Source: Lachnospiraceae bacterium
Lineage (GTDB): Bacteria > Bacillota > Clostridia > Lachnospirales > Lachnospiraceae
Direction: 5' to 3'
NCBI GenBank assembly: GCA_017544705.1
Contig: JAFYDQ010000051.1
Span: forward strand, 1 to 34,922
Length of the DNA stretch: 34,922 bases
Numbering within the stretch: the first letter of the stretch is position 1; each line of letters starts with the position of its first letter. Positions 24,739 through 32,811 of the stretch are shown here, piece after piece. The translations under genes and the position numbers were made by a program. The notes beneath the pieces are model-generated. The model did not search any database. It was not told where the DNA came from and was given only the letters and a program-made list of their open reading frames with translations.

Positions 24739-24761
24739 ACCATCCTCGTTCGTGATTAATA

Positions 24762-25598
24762 TTATGATGATACGGCCATCTTTCTGGACAGGGTCTTTAA
24801 GAAGCTCTCCTTGTTCAGCCGGATCAGTTTTGTTACGATGTCGGCCGCGCTGATCGTGATGCTCTCATTCGGCAGCAGTTCCAGCTCCCTGCCACCGTCA
24901 AAAGATGCCGCTGCTTTCGTTTCCATCCCGCTCCTGCCATCCAGGATGCGGATCTTTACCACATCATCCGCCGAGAGCACGATCGCCCTGGAATTCAGGT
25001 TGTGCGGGCAGATCGGTGTGAGCAAAATCGCACTGGCATCCGGCTCCACGATCGGTCCGCCGGCGGAAAGGTTGTAAGCGGTGGACCCCGTCGGTGTGGA
25101 GACGATCATGCCGTCCGCCGTATAGGTGGCAAGCAGCATTTCATTGACATAGATCTCAAATTCCAGAATGCGCAGCGACCCGTTCCTGGCAATGACGATA
25201 TCATTGAGCGCATGCCATTTTTCATGGCCCGTAACGCTGCTGCCGGCTAACATCATGCGCGTTTCCATGTCAAAATCACCCGCGATGAGTTTTGTAAGGC
25301 TTTCTTCGAGATTCCCGATCTCGATCTCTTCAAGAAAGCCGAGCGTACCGAGATTCACGCCGACCATCGGAACTTTTCCGGCGATCAGGTCCGCCGCACG
25401 GATCATGGTCCCGTCACCGCCGACAACGATCACGCATTCGGCACCGGCAGGCAGTGCAAATGTTTCATCGCCGCCCTGTTTTAAGAGCGTCTGCCGACTG
25501 ACCGTGCAGCCCTTTTTGCCCAGGAAATCGGCAATCCTGTTTGTGACAGCCTGGTCGGTGTCTTTTCCTGCATTTGTCATGATATGAAATGTACGCAT
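24762..25598 (-). CDS. nadK: NAD kinase
   Basis: This 278-residue enzyme phosphorylates NAD to NADP. The GGDGT motif at 60-64 with the catalytic aspartate, the segment TPTGSTAYNLSAGGPIV and LGFLEEIE are the hallmarks of the family. Length and fold order are normal. It begins 3 bases after the tlyA stop, with GGAG inside the end of tlyA, which implies translational coupling. The upstream partner tlyA and downstream argR are the usual Clostridia neighbours. Confidence 0.97.
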   Translation of the reverse strand: MRTFHIMTNAGKDTDQAVTNRIADFLGKKGCTVSRQTLLKQGGDETFALPAGAECVIVVGGDGTMIRAADLIAGKVPMVGVNLGTLGFLEEIEIGNLEESLTKLIAGDFDMETRMMLAGSSVTGHEKWHALNDIVIARNGSLRILEFEIYVNEMLLATYTADGMIVSTPTGSTAYNLSAGGPIVEPDASAILLTPICPHNLNSRAIVLSADDVVKIRILDGRSGMETKAAASFDGGRELELLPNESITISAADIVTKLIRLNKESFLKTLSRKMAVSS

Positions 25599-25601
25599 GA
25601 T

Positions 25602-26441
25602 TTACTCCAATTCGTGATGGGCTTTTGCTACGAGATCATGAATTACTTGATTTATGTCAACCATTTCCAGATTTATGTCAACCGAATCCTGCGTTATGTC
25701 AACCGCATCCGTCTTCCGGATATGCATAAGATACTCGATGTTTCCCTCCGGTCCCTTGATCGGGGAATACGTAAGGCCCAGGATCAAAAAACCGTCTGCC
25801 ACGGTAAATTCGCTGACCGCTCTGATGACCTCTTCATGCACCGATGCATCTCTTACGACGCCCTTTTTCCCGACCTTTTCGCGTCCCGCTTCAAACTGCG
25901 GCTTAATGAGGCAGACCATTTCACCGCCGCTTTTCAGCAGCGGATACGCCGCCGGCAGGATCTTCGATAAGGATATAAACGAAACATCCACACTTGCAAA
26001 ATCGATCACATCCGGGATCTGCTCGCTTGTGACATAGCGGAAATTGGTCTTTTCCATGCAGACAACACGCGCGTCATTGCGCAGCTTCCAGTCAAGCTGT
26101 CCGTGCCCGACATCGATCGCATAAACCTTCGCGGCACCGTTTTGCAGCATGCAGTCCGTAAAGCCGCCCGTGGATGCTCCGATATCCATGCAGATCGCAC
26201 CGGAAAGCGAAAGCGGAAACTCCTGCAGTGCTTTTTCCAGCTTCAGTCCGCCGCGGCTCACGTATTTGAGCGGGTTCTCCTTAACGAGCAGGTCTAAGCC
26301 CTCCGTTTCAAACATCGTTCCGGCCTTGTCCTCACGCTGCCCCGCGACAAAGACATTACCTGCCATGATGATGGCTTTGGCTGCCTCGCGGCTCTTTGCC
26401 AGGCCCTGCTTTACCAAAATGACATCGAGCCGTTCTTTCAT
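25602..26441 (-). CDS. tlyA: TlyA-type rRNA 2'-O-methyltransferase (S4 + FtsJ domains)
   Basis: The 279-residue protein has an N-terminal S4 RNA-binding domain (residues 1-60, MKERLDVILVKQG) and an FtsJ/RrmJ methyltransferase domain with the SAM-binding CMDIGASTGGFTDCML and the lysine in CLIKPQFEAG. Family members methylate rRNA (in mycobacteria both 16S and 23S) and some were first named hemolysins. The C-terminal 35 residues are unusual: VDI recurs at 247, 254 and 261, giving three heptads before the end. The start overlaps the dxs stop (ATGA). Confidence 0.95.
   Translation of the reverse strand: MKERLDVILVKQGLAKSREAAKAIIMAGNVFVAGQREDKAGTMFETEGLDLLVKENPLKYVSRGGLKLEKALQEFPLSLSGAICMDIGASTGGFTDCMLQNGAAKVYAIDVGHGQLDWKLRNDARVVCMEKTNFRYVTSEQIPDVIDFASVDVSFISLSKILPAAYPLLKSGGEMVCLIKPQFEAGREKVGKKGVVRDASVHEEVIRAVSEFTVADGFLILGLTYSPIKGPEGNIEYLMHIRKTDAVDITQDSVDINLEMVDINQVIHDLVAKAHHELE
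25654..25704. repeat. Three ATGTCAACC copies at 21-bp spacing in the tlyA 3' end
   Basis: ATGTCAACC occurs at 25654-25662, 25675-25683 and 25696-25704. Read on the coding strand each is GGTTGACAT and codes VDI in three successive heptads of the TlyA tail. Each also contains TTGACA, but none has a -10 hexamer at proper spacing that was noticed. Confidence 0.85.
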
Positions 26442-28306
26442 CCCAAAAGCCCCGCATATTCCGTAATGATCCGCTTTAAGACCTGTTCCTCATCCACACC
26501 GGTCTCGTGCTTTAACAATTCCACGTTCCCGTGTTCGATATAATCATCCGGCAGGGCGATCACCAGCACCTTAACAGGCAGCTCATGCTCGGACGCATAG
26601 TCCAGAACATGCTCGCCGAATCCGCCGCTTTTGACATTCTCTTCCATCGTCACGATCAGCTTGTGGTTCTCCGCAAGCTCCGTGATCACCGCTTCATCGA
26701 TCGGTTTGCAGAAACGCGCATTGACCAGGGAACAGGAGAAGCCCTTTTCCTTTAAGTCATGCCGGACATTGACTGCCGTTTTGACCATGCTGCCGATCGC
26801 AAGCAATGCGATATCCTCCTCCTCATACAGCACCTCTGCCTTGCCGTACGTGATCGGGCTCCGGTATTCCTCTAAACCGTCATAGGCAAGCCCCCTAGGG
26901 TAACGGATCGCAACCGGGCTCACCATGGTCAGCGCAAATTTCATCATGTCGGAAAGCTCCCATTTGTTCTTGGGGGCAAGCAGCGTCATATTCGGGATGG
27001 AGGATAAGAAGGATAAGTCAAACAGTCCCTGGTGGGTCTCCCCGTCGCTTCCGACAAGCCCTGCCCTGTCGATCGCAAAGATCACCGGCAGGTTCTGAAT
27101 GCAGACATCATGCAGGATCTGGTCGTAGGCACGCTGCAGGAACGAGGAATACACCGCAACGATCGGCCGCATCCCGCCTGCTGCCAGTCCTGCCGCAAAA
27201 GTCACGGCATGCTCTTCCGCGATCCCCACATCAAAGAACCGGTCCGGATACATGTTGGCAAAACGCTTCAATCCCGTTCCGTCCGGCATTGCCGCCGTGA
27301 TCGCGCACACCTTCTCGTTTCTCGCGCCCAGTTTGCACATGATCGTCGAGAACACATCCGTATAGTTGGATTTGGTTCGGTTGACGCTCGGCAGACCCGT
27401 TTCGATGTCGAAAGGTTCCGCGCCGTGGAATCTGGCCGGATGCCGTTCTGCCGGAAGATAGCCCTTGCCCTTTTTGGTGATCACGTGGATCAGCACGCAC
27501 TTGGGAATCTTTCTGGCTTCTTTGATCATATGCGTCATGGCATCGATATCGTGGCCGTCGATCGGGCCCAGATAAGTAATGCCCATGTCTTCAAAAAACA
27601 TGCCCGGGACCACCAGCTGTTTGATACCGCTCTTATACCGTTTTAAGGCATCGACAACGGATTCGCCCTTCGGCATCTTCACCAGCATGTTCTCCATGCC
27701 GACTTTAAAATCCCGGTAAGGCTCCGCGGTACGGATCTTACGCAGATATTTCGAAACACCGCCGACATTCTCGGCAATGGACATATTGTTGTCGTTTAAG
27801 ATCACGACATAATTCGTTTTCAGACGGGAAGCGTTGTTGAGCGCTTCATAGGCCATGCCGCCCGTCAGCGCACCGTCACCGATCACGGCAAAGACCCCGT
27901 AATCCTCTCCCCTAAGATCCCTGGCCTTCACAAGGCCCAGACCTGCCGAAACGGAAGTGGAACTGTGGCCCGTATCAAAGGCATCGCAGGGCGATTCCTT
28001 CCGTTTGGGGAAGCCGCTCATGCCGCCGTATTTACGCAGCTCGTCAAAGCCCTCTCTTCTTCCGGTCAGCAGCTTATGCGTATAGGACTGGTGCCCCACA
28101 TCCCAGATCAGCTTATCTTCCGGAAAATGCATGCAAAGATGCAGTGCCATGGTCAGTTCCACGGCGCCTAAGTTCGAGCCCAGATGTCCGCCGGTCACGC
28201 TGATCTTTTTCACGAGAAAATCACGGATTTCCTCGGCCAGTGTCCCGTAATCGCGCGGATCGATCTGCTGTATGTCATTGGGTTTTCTGATCCTGTCTAA
28301 TATCAT
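26438..28306 (-). CDS. dxs: 1-deoxy-D-xylulose-5-phosphate synthase
   Basis: Dxs condenses pyruvate and glyceraldehyde 3-phosphate, the first step of the MEP isoprenoid pathway, and also feeds thiamine and pyridoxal synthesis. The 622-residue protein has HLGSNLG (H41), the thiamine diphosphate motif GDGALTGG at 143-150 followed by LNDNNMSI, and the pyrimidine-domain segments YSSFLQRAYDQILHDV and DRAGLVGSDGETHQG. Length is standard. It directly follows ispA (5-base gap), pairing two isoprenoid steps in one transcript. Confidence 0.97.
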   Translation of the reverse strand: MILDRIRKPNDIQQIDPRDYGTLAEEIRDFLVKKISVTGGHLGSNLGAVELTMALHLCMHFPEDKLIWDVGHQSYTHKLLTGRREGFDELRKYGGMSGFPKRKESPCDAFDTGHSSTSVSAGLGLVKARDLRGEDYGVFAVIGDGALTGGMAYEALNNASRLKTNYVVILNDNNMSIAENVGGVSKYLRKIRTAEPYRDFKVGMENMLVKMPKGESVVDALKRYKSGIKQLVVPGMFFEDMGITYLGPIDGHDIDAMTHMIKEARKIPKCVLIHVITKKGKGYLPAERHPARFHGAEPFDIETGLPSVNRTKSNYTDVFSTIMCKLGARNEKVCAITAAMPDGTGLKRFANMYPDRFFDVGIAEEHAVTFAAGLAAGGMRPIVAVYSSFLQRAYDQILHDVCIQNLPVIFAIDRAGLVGSDGETHQGLFDLSFLSSIPNMTLLAPKNKWELSDMMKFALTMVSPVAIRYPRGLAYDGLEEYRSPITYGKAEVLYEEEDIALLAIGSMVKTAVNVRHDLKEKGFSCSLVNARFCKPIDEAVITELAENHKLIVTMEENVKSGGFGEHVLDYASEHELPVKVLVIALPDDYIEHGNVELLKHETGVDEEQVLKRIITEYAGLLG

Positions 28307-28311
28307 ATCCG

Positions 28312-29214
28312 TTATTTAATCCGATCCGTCAGCGAATCGATCAGTCTCTTTAAGAATGCGCTCTCGCAGGGCAGATTCGCGAGGGCCTCCTGCGCCTTGG
28401 CGGTATAAGCCTTCACATCCGCCTCGGCTCCCGCAAGTCCTTTCAGCGTAACAAATGTTGTTTTATGATTGCGCTCGTCACTGCCGATCGGCTTGCCGAG
28501 TACTTCCTGCGTACTGGTCACATCCAAAATGTCATCCCGGATCTGGAATGCGATCCCGACATTGCGTCCGACCGTTTCCAGCAGGGATACGGATTCTTCC
28601 TTTGCGCCGGCCAGCGTTGCGCCGATCATCAGGGAAGCCTCGATCAGTGCGGACGTCTTCAGACGATAGATAAATAACAGCTGCTCCTCCGTCAGGGGAA
28701 CGGCTTTGTTTTCTGCCTCCACATCGAATACCTGGCCGCCGACCATCCCGTAAATGCCGGCTTTTTCGGATAAAATCTGCATAGCACGTGTTACATTTCT
28801 AAGCGAGGCATCCTCTGCCATATCAAACGCCAGGCCTGCCGTTTCAAACGCGCGGTTTAAGAGGGCATCTCCCGTAAGGATCGCCATATCTTCCCCGTAG
28901 ACCGCATGCGTGGTCTTCTTCCCGCGCCGGTATTCATCATTGTCCATCGCCGGGAGATCATCATGGACCAGGGAATAGGTATGGATCATCTCCATGGCCG
29001 CCATGAACGGTTCATCCACATTTCCCTGCCCATGAAACATCTGAAAGGTTTCCGAAAGCAGAATGGGTCGCAGCCGCTTACCGCCCGCAAACAGGCTGTA
29101 CTCCATGGCCTCCATGACCGTCTTCTGATAGGAGACATCCTTAAAGACCCCGTAACGCTTTAAGATCTCTTCCGCGCGGTGATGTTTTTGTTCCAGTTCG
29201 TGCTCAAAAGTCAC
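28312..29214 (-). CDS. ispA: Polyprenyl diphosphate synthase (farnesyl/geranyl type)
   Basis: The 300-residue enzyme condenses isopentenyl diphosphate with allylic diphosphates. The first aspartate-rich motif is DDLPAMD at 85-91 and the second is DDILD at 227-231; GGKRLRP lies at 44-50. A longer frame reaches 29256, but the GTG at 29214 is preferred because AAGGAA lies about 7 bases upstream and the length then fits IspA. It overlaps the end of xseB by 11 bases. The residues before the first motif (MIHTYSLVHDD) fit a farnesyl-length product; exact chain length is uncertain. Confidence 0.94.
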   Translation of the reverse strand: MTFEHELEQKHHRAEEILKRYGVFKDVSYQKTVMEAMEYSLFAGGKRLRPILLSETFQMFHGQGNVDEPFMAAMEMIHTYSLVHDDLPAMDNDEYRRGKKTTHAVYGEDMAILTGDALLNRAFETAGLAFDMAEDASLRNVTRAMQILSEKAGIYGMVGGQVFDVEAENKAVPLTEEQLLFIYRLKTSALIEASLMIGATLAGAKEESVSLLETVGRNVGIAFQIRDDILDVTSTQEVLGKPIGSDERNHKTTFVTLKGLAGAEADVKAYTAKAQEALANLPCESAFLKRLIDSLTDRIK

Positions 29215-29422
29215 TGATATTTCCTTCCTCGTCCAGTTTCTGGACCTTCTTCTCAACGGTATCGATCTTCTCAGCGCATGCCTTCAATATCTCCACGCCT
29301 TCCTTATACAGCGCAAAGGATTCCTCCAGGGAAATCTCGTCACTGCGAAGCTTGTCCATGGTCTCTTCCACCGATGCAAACGCATCATTGATCGACATTT
29401 TCTTTAACTCTTCTTTATTCAT
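29204..29422 (-). CDS. xseB: Exodeoxyribonuclease VII small subunit
   Basis: This 72-residue protein forms the small helical subunit that wraps the XseA chains. The sequence SINDAFASVEETMDKL followed by SLEESFALYKEGVEIL matches the family's two-helix pattern. AGGAAG lies just before the ATG, which overlaps the xseA stop (ATGA). Its own 3' end overlaps ispA. Confidence 0.95.
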   Translation of the reverse strand: MNKEELKKMSINDAFASVEETMDKLRSDEISLEESFALYKEGVEILKACAEKIDTVEKKVQKLDEEGNISDF

Positions 29423-30615
29423 GCTTCCTCCACACCGGTAACCTTTGTATGTACGATACCGTCTGATAACTGCAGCTTGATCTCATCCTCTTCTTTCACC
29501 TGCGAAACCTTCGTTAAGGGTGAACCTTTTGCGGATGCATAGACATAGCCGCCCTGCAGTCTTGCAAGCGGAGACAATGCCTCCATTTCCGTTATCTGCA
29601 TCTGCAGCCTGTGCTTATTATGCATGATCAGTTCCCGCATGCATCGCTGCAGCTGCTCTGTCAGGTTTACATAAATCATTTTCTGTTCCCGGATCTTCGC
29701 GCCGGGACTCTGCGCCTGCATGCGCAGAAGCAACTGCTTGTGCTGGTTTCTGATCAGCCGCAGGTTATGCAGCATCTGCTGGTGCAGGCCCTCTTTCATG
29801 TCTTCCAGATGCGCCGCAAATTCCGCATAATCAAATACGGTCAGCTCTGCTGCCGCGGAAGGTGTCGGTGCCCGAAGGTCTGCCACAAAATCCGCGATCG
29901 TCGTATCCGTCTCATGCCCGACCGCCGAAACGACCGGCACGGAACAGGAAAAGATCGCCCTTGCCACGATCTCCTCGTTAAACGCCCACAGATCCTCTAT
30001 GGAGCCGCCGCCACGCCCTGCAATGATCACGTCAACACCAAGGCGCTCGAGGGCCTGGATCCCGTCCGCAACGGACTGTGCGGCGCCTTCTCCCTGCACG
30101 AGTGCGGGATACAGGATCAGCTGCACATAAGGGTTCCTTCTGGTCGCGATATTGATGATATCCTGAACGGCAGCGCCGGTCGGTGCCGTCACGATCCCGA
30201 TACGCTTTGCATACTTCGGAATGGGTTTCTTATAGGACTCATCGAACATTCCCATTTCTGAAAGTTCCTGCTTTAAGGCTTCAAAGCGCGCATAGAGATC
30301 GCCCGCTCCCTGCTGCACGATCTTTCTGGCATAGAGCTGGTATTTCCCGTCACGCTCATAGACCTCGATCGCACCCGAAGTGACCACCTGCATGCCCTCC
30401 TGCAGACGGAAGGTCAGTGTCCTTGCCGCAGACTGGAACATGATGCAGGAAAGTGTTCCCGTTTCATCTTTCATTGTGAAGTATATATGACCGGAGGAGT
30501 GATATTTTAAGTTCGATATCTCTCCTTTGACCGAAATGGATCGCAGCATAAAATCCTGCGAAAACATGCGTTTGATATATGTATTAACCTGTCCTACGGA
30601 ATAAATTTCACTCAT
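29419..30615 (-). CDS. xseA: Exodeoxyribonuclease VII large subunit
   Basis: The 398-residue catalytic subunit degrades single-stranded DNA to oligonucleotides. An N-terminal OB-fold domain (1-100, with ISNLKYHSSGHIYFTMKD) is followed by the catalytic domain with GIVTAPTGAAVQDI, GRGGGSIEDLWAFN and VSAVGHETD, then a coiled-coil arm and a C-terminal segment. Length is standard to slightly short. It overlaps nusB upstream by 8 bases and xseB downstream by 4. Confidence 0.97.
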   Translation of the reverse strand: MSEIYSVGQVNTYIKRMFSQDFMLRSISVKGEISNLKYHSSGHIYFTMKDETGTLSCIMFQSAARTLTFRLQEGMQVVTSGAIEVYERDGKYQLYARKIVQQGAGDLYARFEALKQELSEMGMFDESYKKPIPKYAKRIGIVTAPTGAAVQDIINIATRRNPYVQLILYPALVQGEGAAQSVADGIQALERLGVDVIIAGRGGGSIEDLWAFNEEIVARAIFSCSVPVVSAVGHETDTTIADFVADLRAPTPSAAAELTVFDYAEFAAHLEDMKEGLHQQMLHNLRLIRNQHKQLLLRMQAQSPGAKIREQKMIYVNLTEQLQRCMRELIMHNKHRLQMQITEMEALSPLARLQGGYVYASAKGSPLTKVSQVKEEDEIKLQLSDGIVHTKVTGVEEA

Positions 30616-31051
30616 TGTCCGATGACTTTGCCAGTTTTGCTAGGATCCCGTTGATGAAAGAAGGCGATTCATCCTGCCCGAACTTCTTGGCCAGTTCGAC
30701 CGCCTCGTTGATGGCTACGCCAACCGGAATATCCTCATCAAATTTCATTTCATAAACCGCCAGGCGCAAAATGGTCAGATCCACTTTGCCAAGGCGGGAG
30801 CTTTTCCATCCTTTTGCGGCAGAATCGATCAGCGCGTCCAGTTCCGGAATCTTTGCAACGATCTTCTCATACTTCTGCGTGATGTAATCTGCATCGGCTG
30901 CGGGAATCTGTGCATCCGTATCCTCGCCTTCCTCACTGATCTGCGGCTGGTCGAAAAAGAGAGCGAGCTGTTCTTGCATATCCTCTAAGCTGTTGAACTC
31001 GATGCGAAACAGCAGTTTGAAAATATCTTCCCGAATCTGCGCTCTTGTCAT
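30608..31051 (-). CDS. nusB: Transcription antitermination factor NusB
   Basis: This 147-residue all-helical protein binds boxA RNA with NusE (S10) in rRNA antitermination. The start MTRAQIREDIFKLLF and the C-terminal ILRLAVYEMKFDEDIP with VAINEAVELAKKF are characteristic. An acidic loop (about residues 45-60) replaces the variable middle. It follows asp23 by 13 bases. Confidence 0.95.
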   Translation of the reverse strand: MTRAQIREDIFKLLFRIEFNSLEDMQEQLALFFDQPQISEEGEDTDAQIPAADADYITQKYEKIVAKIPELDALIDSAAKGWKSSRLGKVDLTILRLAVYEMKFDEDIPVGVAINEAVELAKKFGQDESPSFINGILAKLAKSSDNE

Positions 31052-31064
31052 ACCCGCATGCTCC

Positions 31065-31445
31065 TTAAGCCTGTCCCGTCATATCGATGCCTTCCACACG
31101 GACACAGACATCTTCCACCGTCAGACCTGTCATGTTCTCTATGGAAACCCGGACTCTTTCCTGTACCTGCTTGCAAGTTGTCGGAATATGGTATCCGTAT
31201 TTCATGATCAGGCCGATGATCACCTTGCAGGTTCTGTCATTGATCTCGACTTTGATCGCTTTGTTCAGGGTCTTGATCCCGACCTTATTCATCAGTTCAT
31301 TCGTAACATTTCCGACGGTTGCCGCAACGCCTTCGATCTCCGTGGCTGCGATACCCGCGATGTTTGCCACAACGTCTCCTGCGATACGGATCTCACCGAC
31401 CGTATCTCCCTGCATTACCGTTCCTTTTCCCATATCTTTTGCCAT
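31065..31445 (-). CDS. Asp23/Gls24 family envelope stress protein
   Basis: The 126-residue cytosolic protein has the Asp23 (DUF322) domain: GEIRIAGDVVANIAGIAA at the start of the domain and VRVSIENMTGLTVEDVCV near the end. Members are recruited near the membrane and relate to cell-envelope homeostasis; they commonly precede nusB in Firmicutes, as here. GGGAGG lies before the ATG, and a near-consensus promoter lies about 40 bases upstream. Confidence 0.94.
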   Translation of the reverse strand: MAKDMGKGTVMQGDTVGEIRIAGDVVANIAGIAATEIEGVAATVGNVTNELMNKVGIKTLNKAIKVEINDRTCKVIIGLIMKYGYHIPTTCKQVQERVRVSIENMTGLTVEDVCVRVEGIDMTGQA

Positions 31446-31484
31446 TTTATCCTCCCGATCATCCGATCTTTTTCAGTATGTATA

Positions 31485-31513
31485 ATTATACCATAAATTA
31501 CCGTTCCTGTCAG
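31485..31513 (-). promoter_or_regulatory. Promoter of the asp23-nusB-xseAB-ispA-dxs run
   Basis: On the minus strand CTGACA (31513-31508), a 17-base spacer and TATAAT (31490-31485) preceded by TG form a near-consensus, extended -10 promoter. The -35 overlaps the stop codon of the upstream transglutaminase-like gene. It could drive the whole downstream housekeeping series. Confidence 0.85.
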
Positions 31514-32811
31514 TTCAGATAGAACAAAAACAGATTCCTGTCTTCCATCTTGATGTAGTTGACTTTGCTGTTGCCCCGCAGGTAATCAAAAATGTGTTCC
31601 CGGTCGATCAGAAACCGCTCCATGTCGTGGAAAACCGATGCATTCGCGCACTTGATGGATACCGTATCCTTCATGCGGTCATAGGACTTCGCAAACGCAT
31701 TTGCAAGCTGGTCCTCATTCGTATCCGTAAAGTAGACGCCCTCTCTGACATAATAGTTATCCCGCATGGAATTGCATACCGGCAAAGTCACGGTTTCCTG
31801 GATCATATGTGTCCCGGCGATCTCCGTATAAGGCACGCACATGTATTCGTAGTTGATCTCGGGCGGTGTCGGTGCATCGGGATCCGTTTCGTTAAACGTA
31901 TAGGATGCATCGCCCCAGGTCACATCCAGGAAATAGTACTCCCCGTCGATCCGCACGATGTTCCAGACATGCGCCTCCTGCCCCATGGCCTCGCCCTCAC
32001 ACAGGATACAAAAGATGCCCATTTTATTGAGCAGATACTGTGCCGCCTTGGCATAGCCCTGGCAGACCGTATCGGTGGTCACAAAGACGCTTAAGATGTT
32101 CTGGTTATTCTCCGCATCCAGCACATAATCACATCTCTGGATGAGCCATTCGTAGACGTATTTGACTTTTTCGTATTCGTCACCTTCGGGGGCATTGAAA
32201 ATACAGGAGAGCGCAACCGATTCCACCTGCGCTGCAGCCGCCTTGGCCTCTTCCTCGCTCATCGTGTATTTGCCCGAAAACGCAATGTCCTCGATGACGT
32301 TGTTCCTGGTATATTTGGTCAGGGAATAGCCGGTGACATAGAAGATCTCCGGATGGTCCAGCATGACACAGGAAAAGACCTTTTTCAGCTGGTCCGGATC
32401 GGTCGTCGAAAGAAGCCTGCCGCTTCCGAAAGTGCGCAAAACCCCGTAAACCTCCGCATAAAGACGCTGTTCTTCGGGGTCGAGATGATCATAACAATAG
32501 CTTTTTAACGAATCAGACAGGATCTCATCGCGGTAGAGTGAGATCTCATCATCACGGAGGTGCTCTCCCGTCTCATCGCCGCTCTCCTGCACGCGGATCT
32601 CCACCTGCGGTTCCAGCAGGCTCTCCACCAGGATCGATTCCGGCGAAGCCGCCTGATAGTCACCCGGCACATGATCCAGCGATGACGCGGTACGCTGCCC
32701 GGCCTGATCGCTGTGGACGATGTAAGCCAGCGCTCCGCCGGCGGTTAAGGCCGATAGGATCGCAACCGTGATTAAGGCTGTAAAACCACCTTTTTTCTTC
32801 TTTCTGCTCAT
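31510..32811 (-). CDS. Membrane-anchored transglutaminase-like protein
   Basis: This 433-residue protein has one N-terminal helix (10-31) and an extracellular part. The transglutaminase-like core has the triad C250 (TVCQGYAKA), H281 (AHVWN) and D296 (FLDVTWGD). This fold in bacteria includes proteases, peptidoglycan-linked enzymes and cross-linkers, and the substrate is unknown. Residues 40-110 form an acidic linker. It starts within the prfC stop (ATGA) after GGAAGG, so it is coupled to prfC. Confidence 0.9.
   Translation of the reverse strand: MSRKKKKGGFTALITVAILSALTAGGALAYIVHSDQAGQRTASSLDHVPGDYQAASPESILVESLLEPQVEIRVQESGDETGEHLRDDEISLYRDEILSDSLKSYCYDHLDPEEQRLYAEVYGVLRTFGSGRLLSTTDPDQLKKVFSCVMLDHPEIFYVTGYSLTKYTRNNVIEDIAFSGKYTMSEEEAKAAAAQVESVALSCIFNAPEGDEYEKVKYVYEWLIQRCDYVLDAENNQNILSVFVTTDTVCQGYAKAAQYLLNKMGIFCILCEGEAMGQEAHVWNIVRIDGEYYFLDVTWGDASYTFNETDPDAPTPPEINYEYMCVPYTEIAGTHMIQETVTLPVCNSMRDNYYVREGVYFTDTNEDQLANAFAKSYDRMKDTVSIKCANASVFHDMERFLIDREHIFDYLRGNSKVNYIKMEDRNLFLFYLN

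Noticed and set aside
25654..25704. CRISPR-like array suggested by three evenly spaced short repeats
   Set aside because: The repeats are 9 bases at 21-bp period, lie inside a coding sequence and keep the reading frame; no CRISPR array or cas gene was seen in the window.
29215..29256. ATG start for ispA 14 codons upstream
   Set aside because: It would overlap xseB by 53 bases and give an atypical basic N-terminus; the GTG at 29214 has a better ribosome binding site and family-like length.
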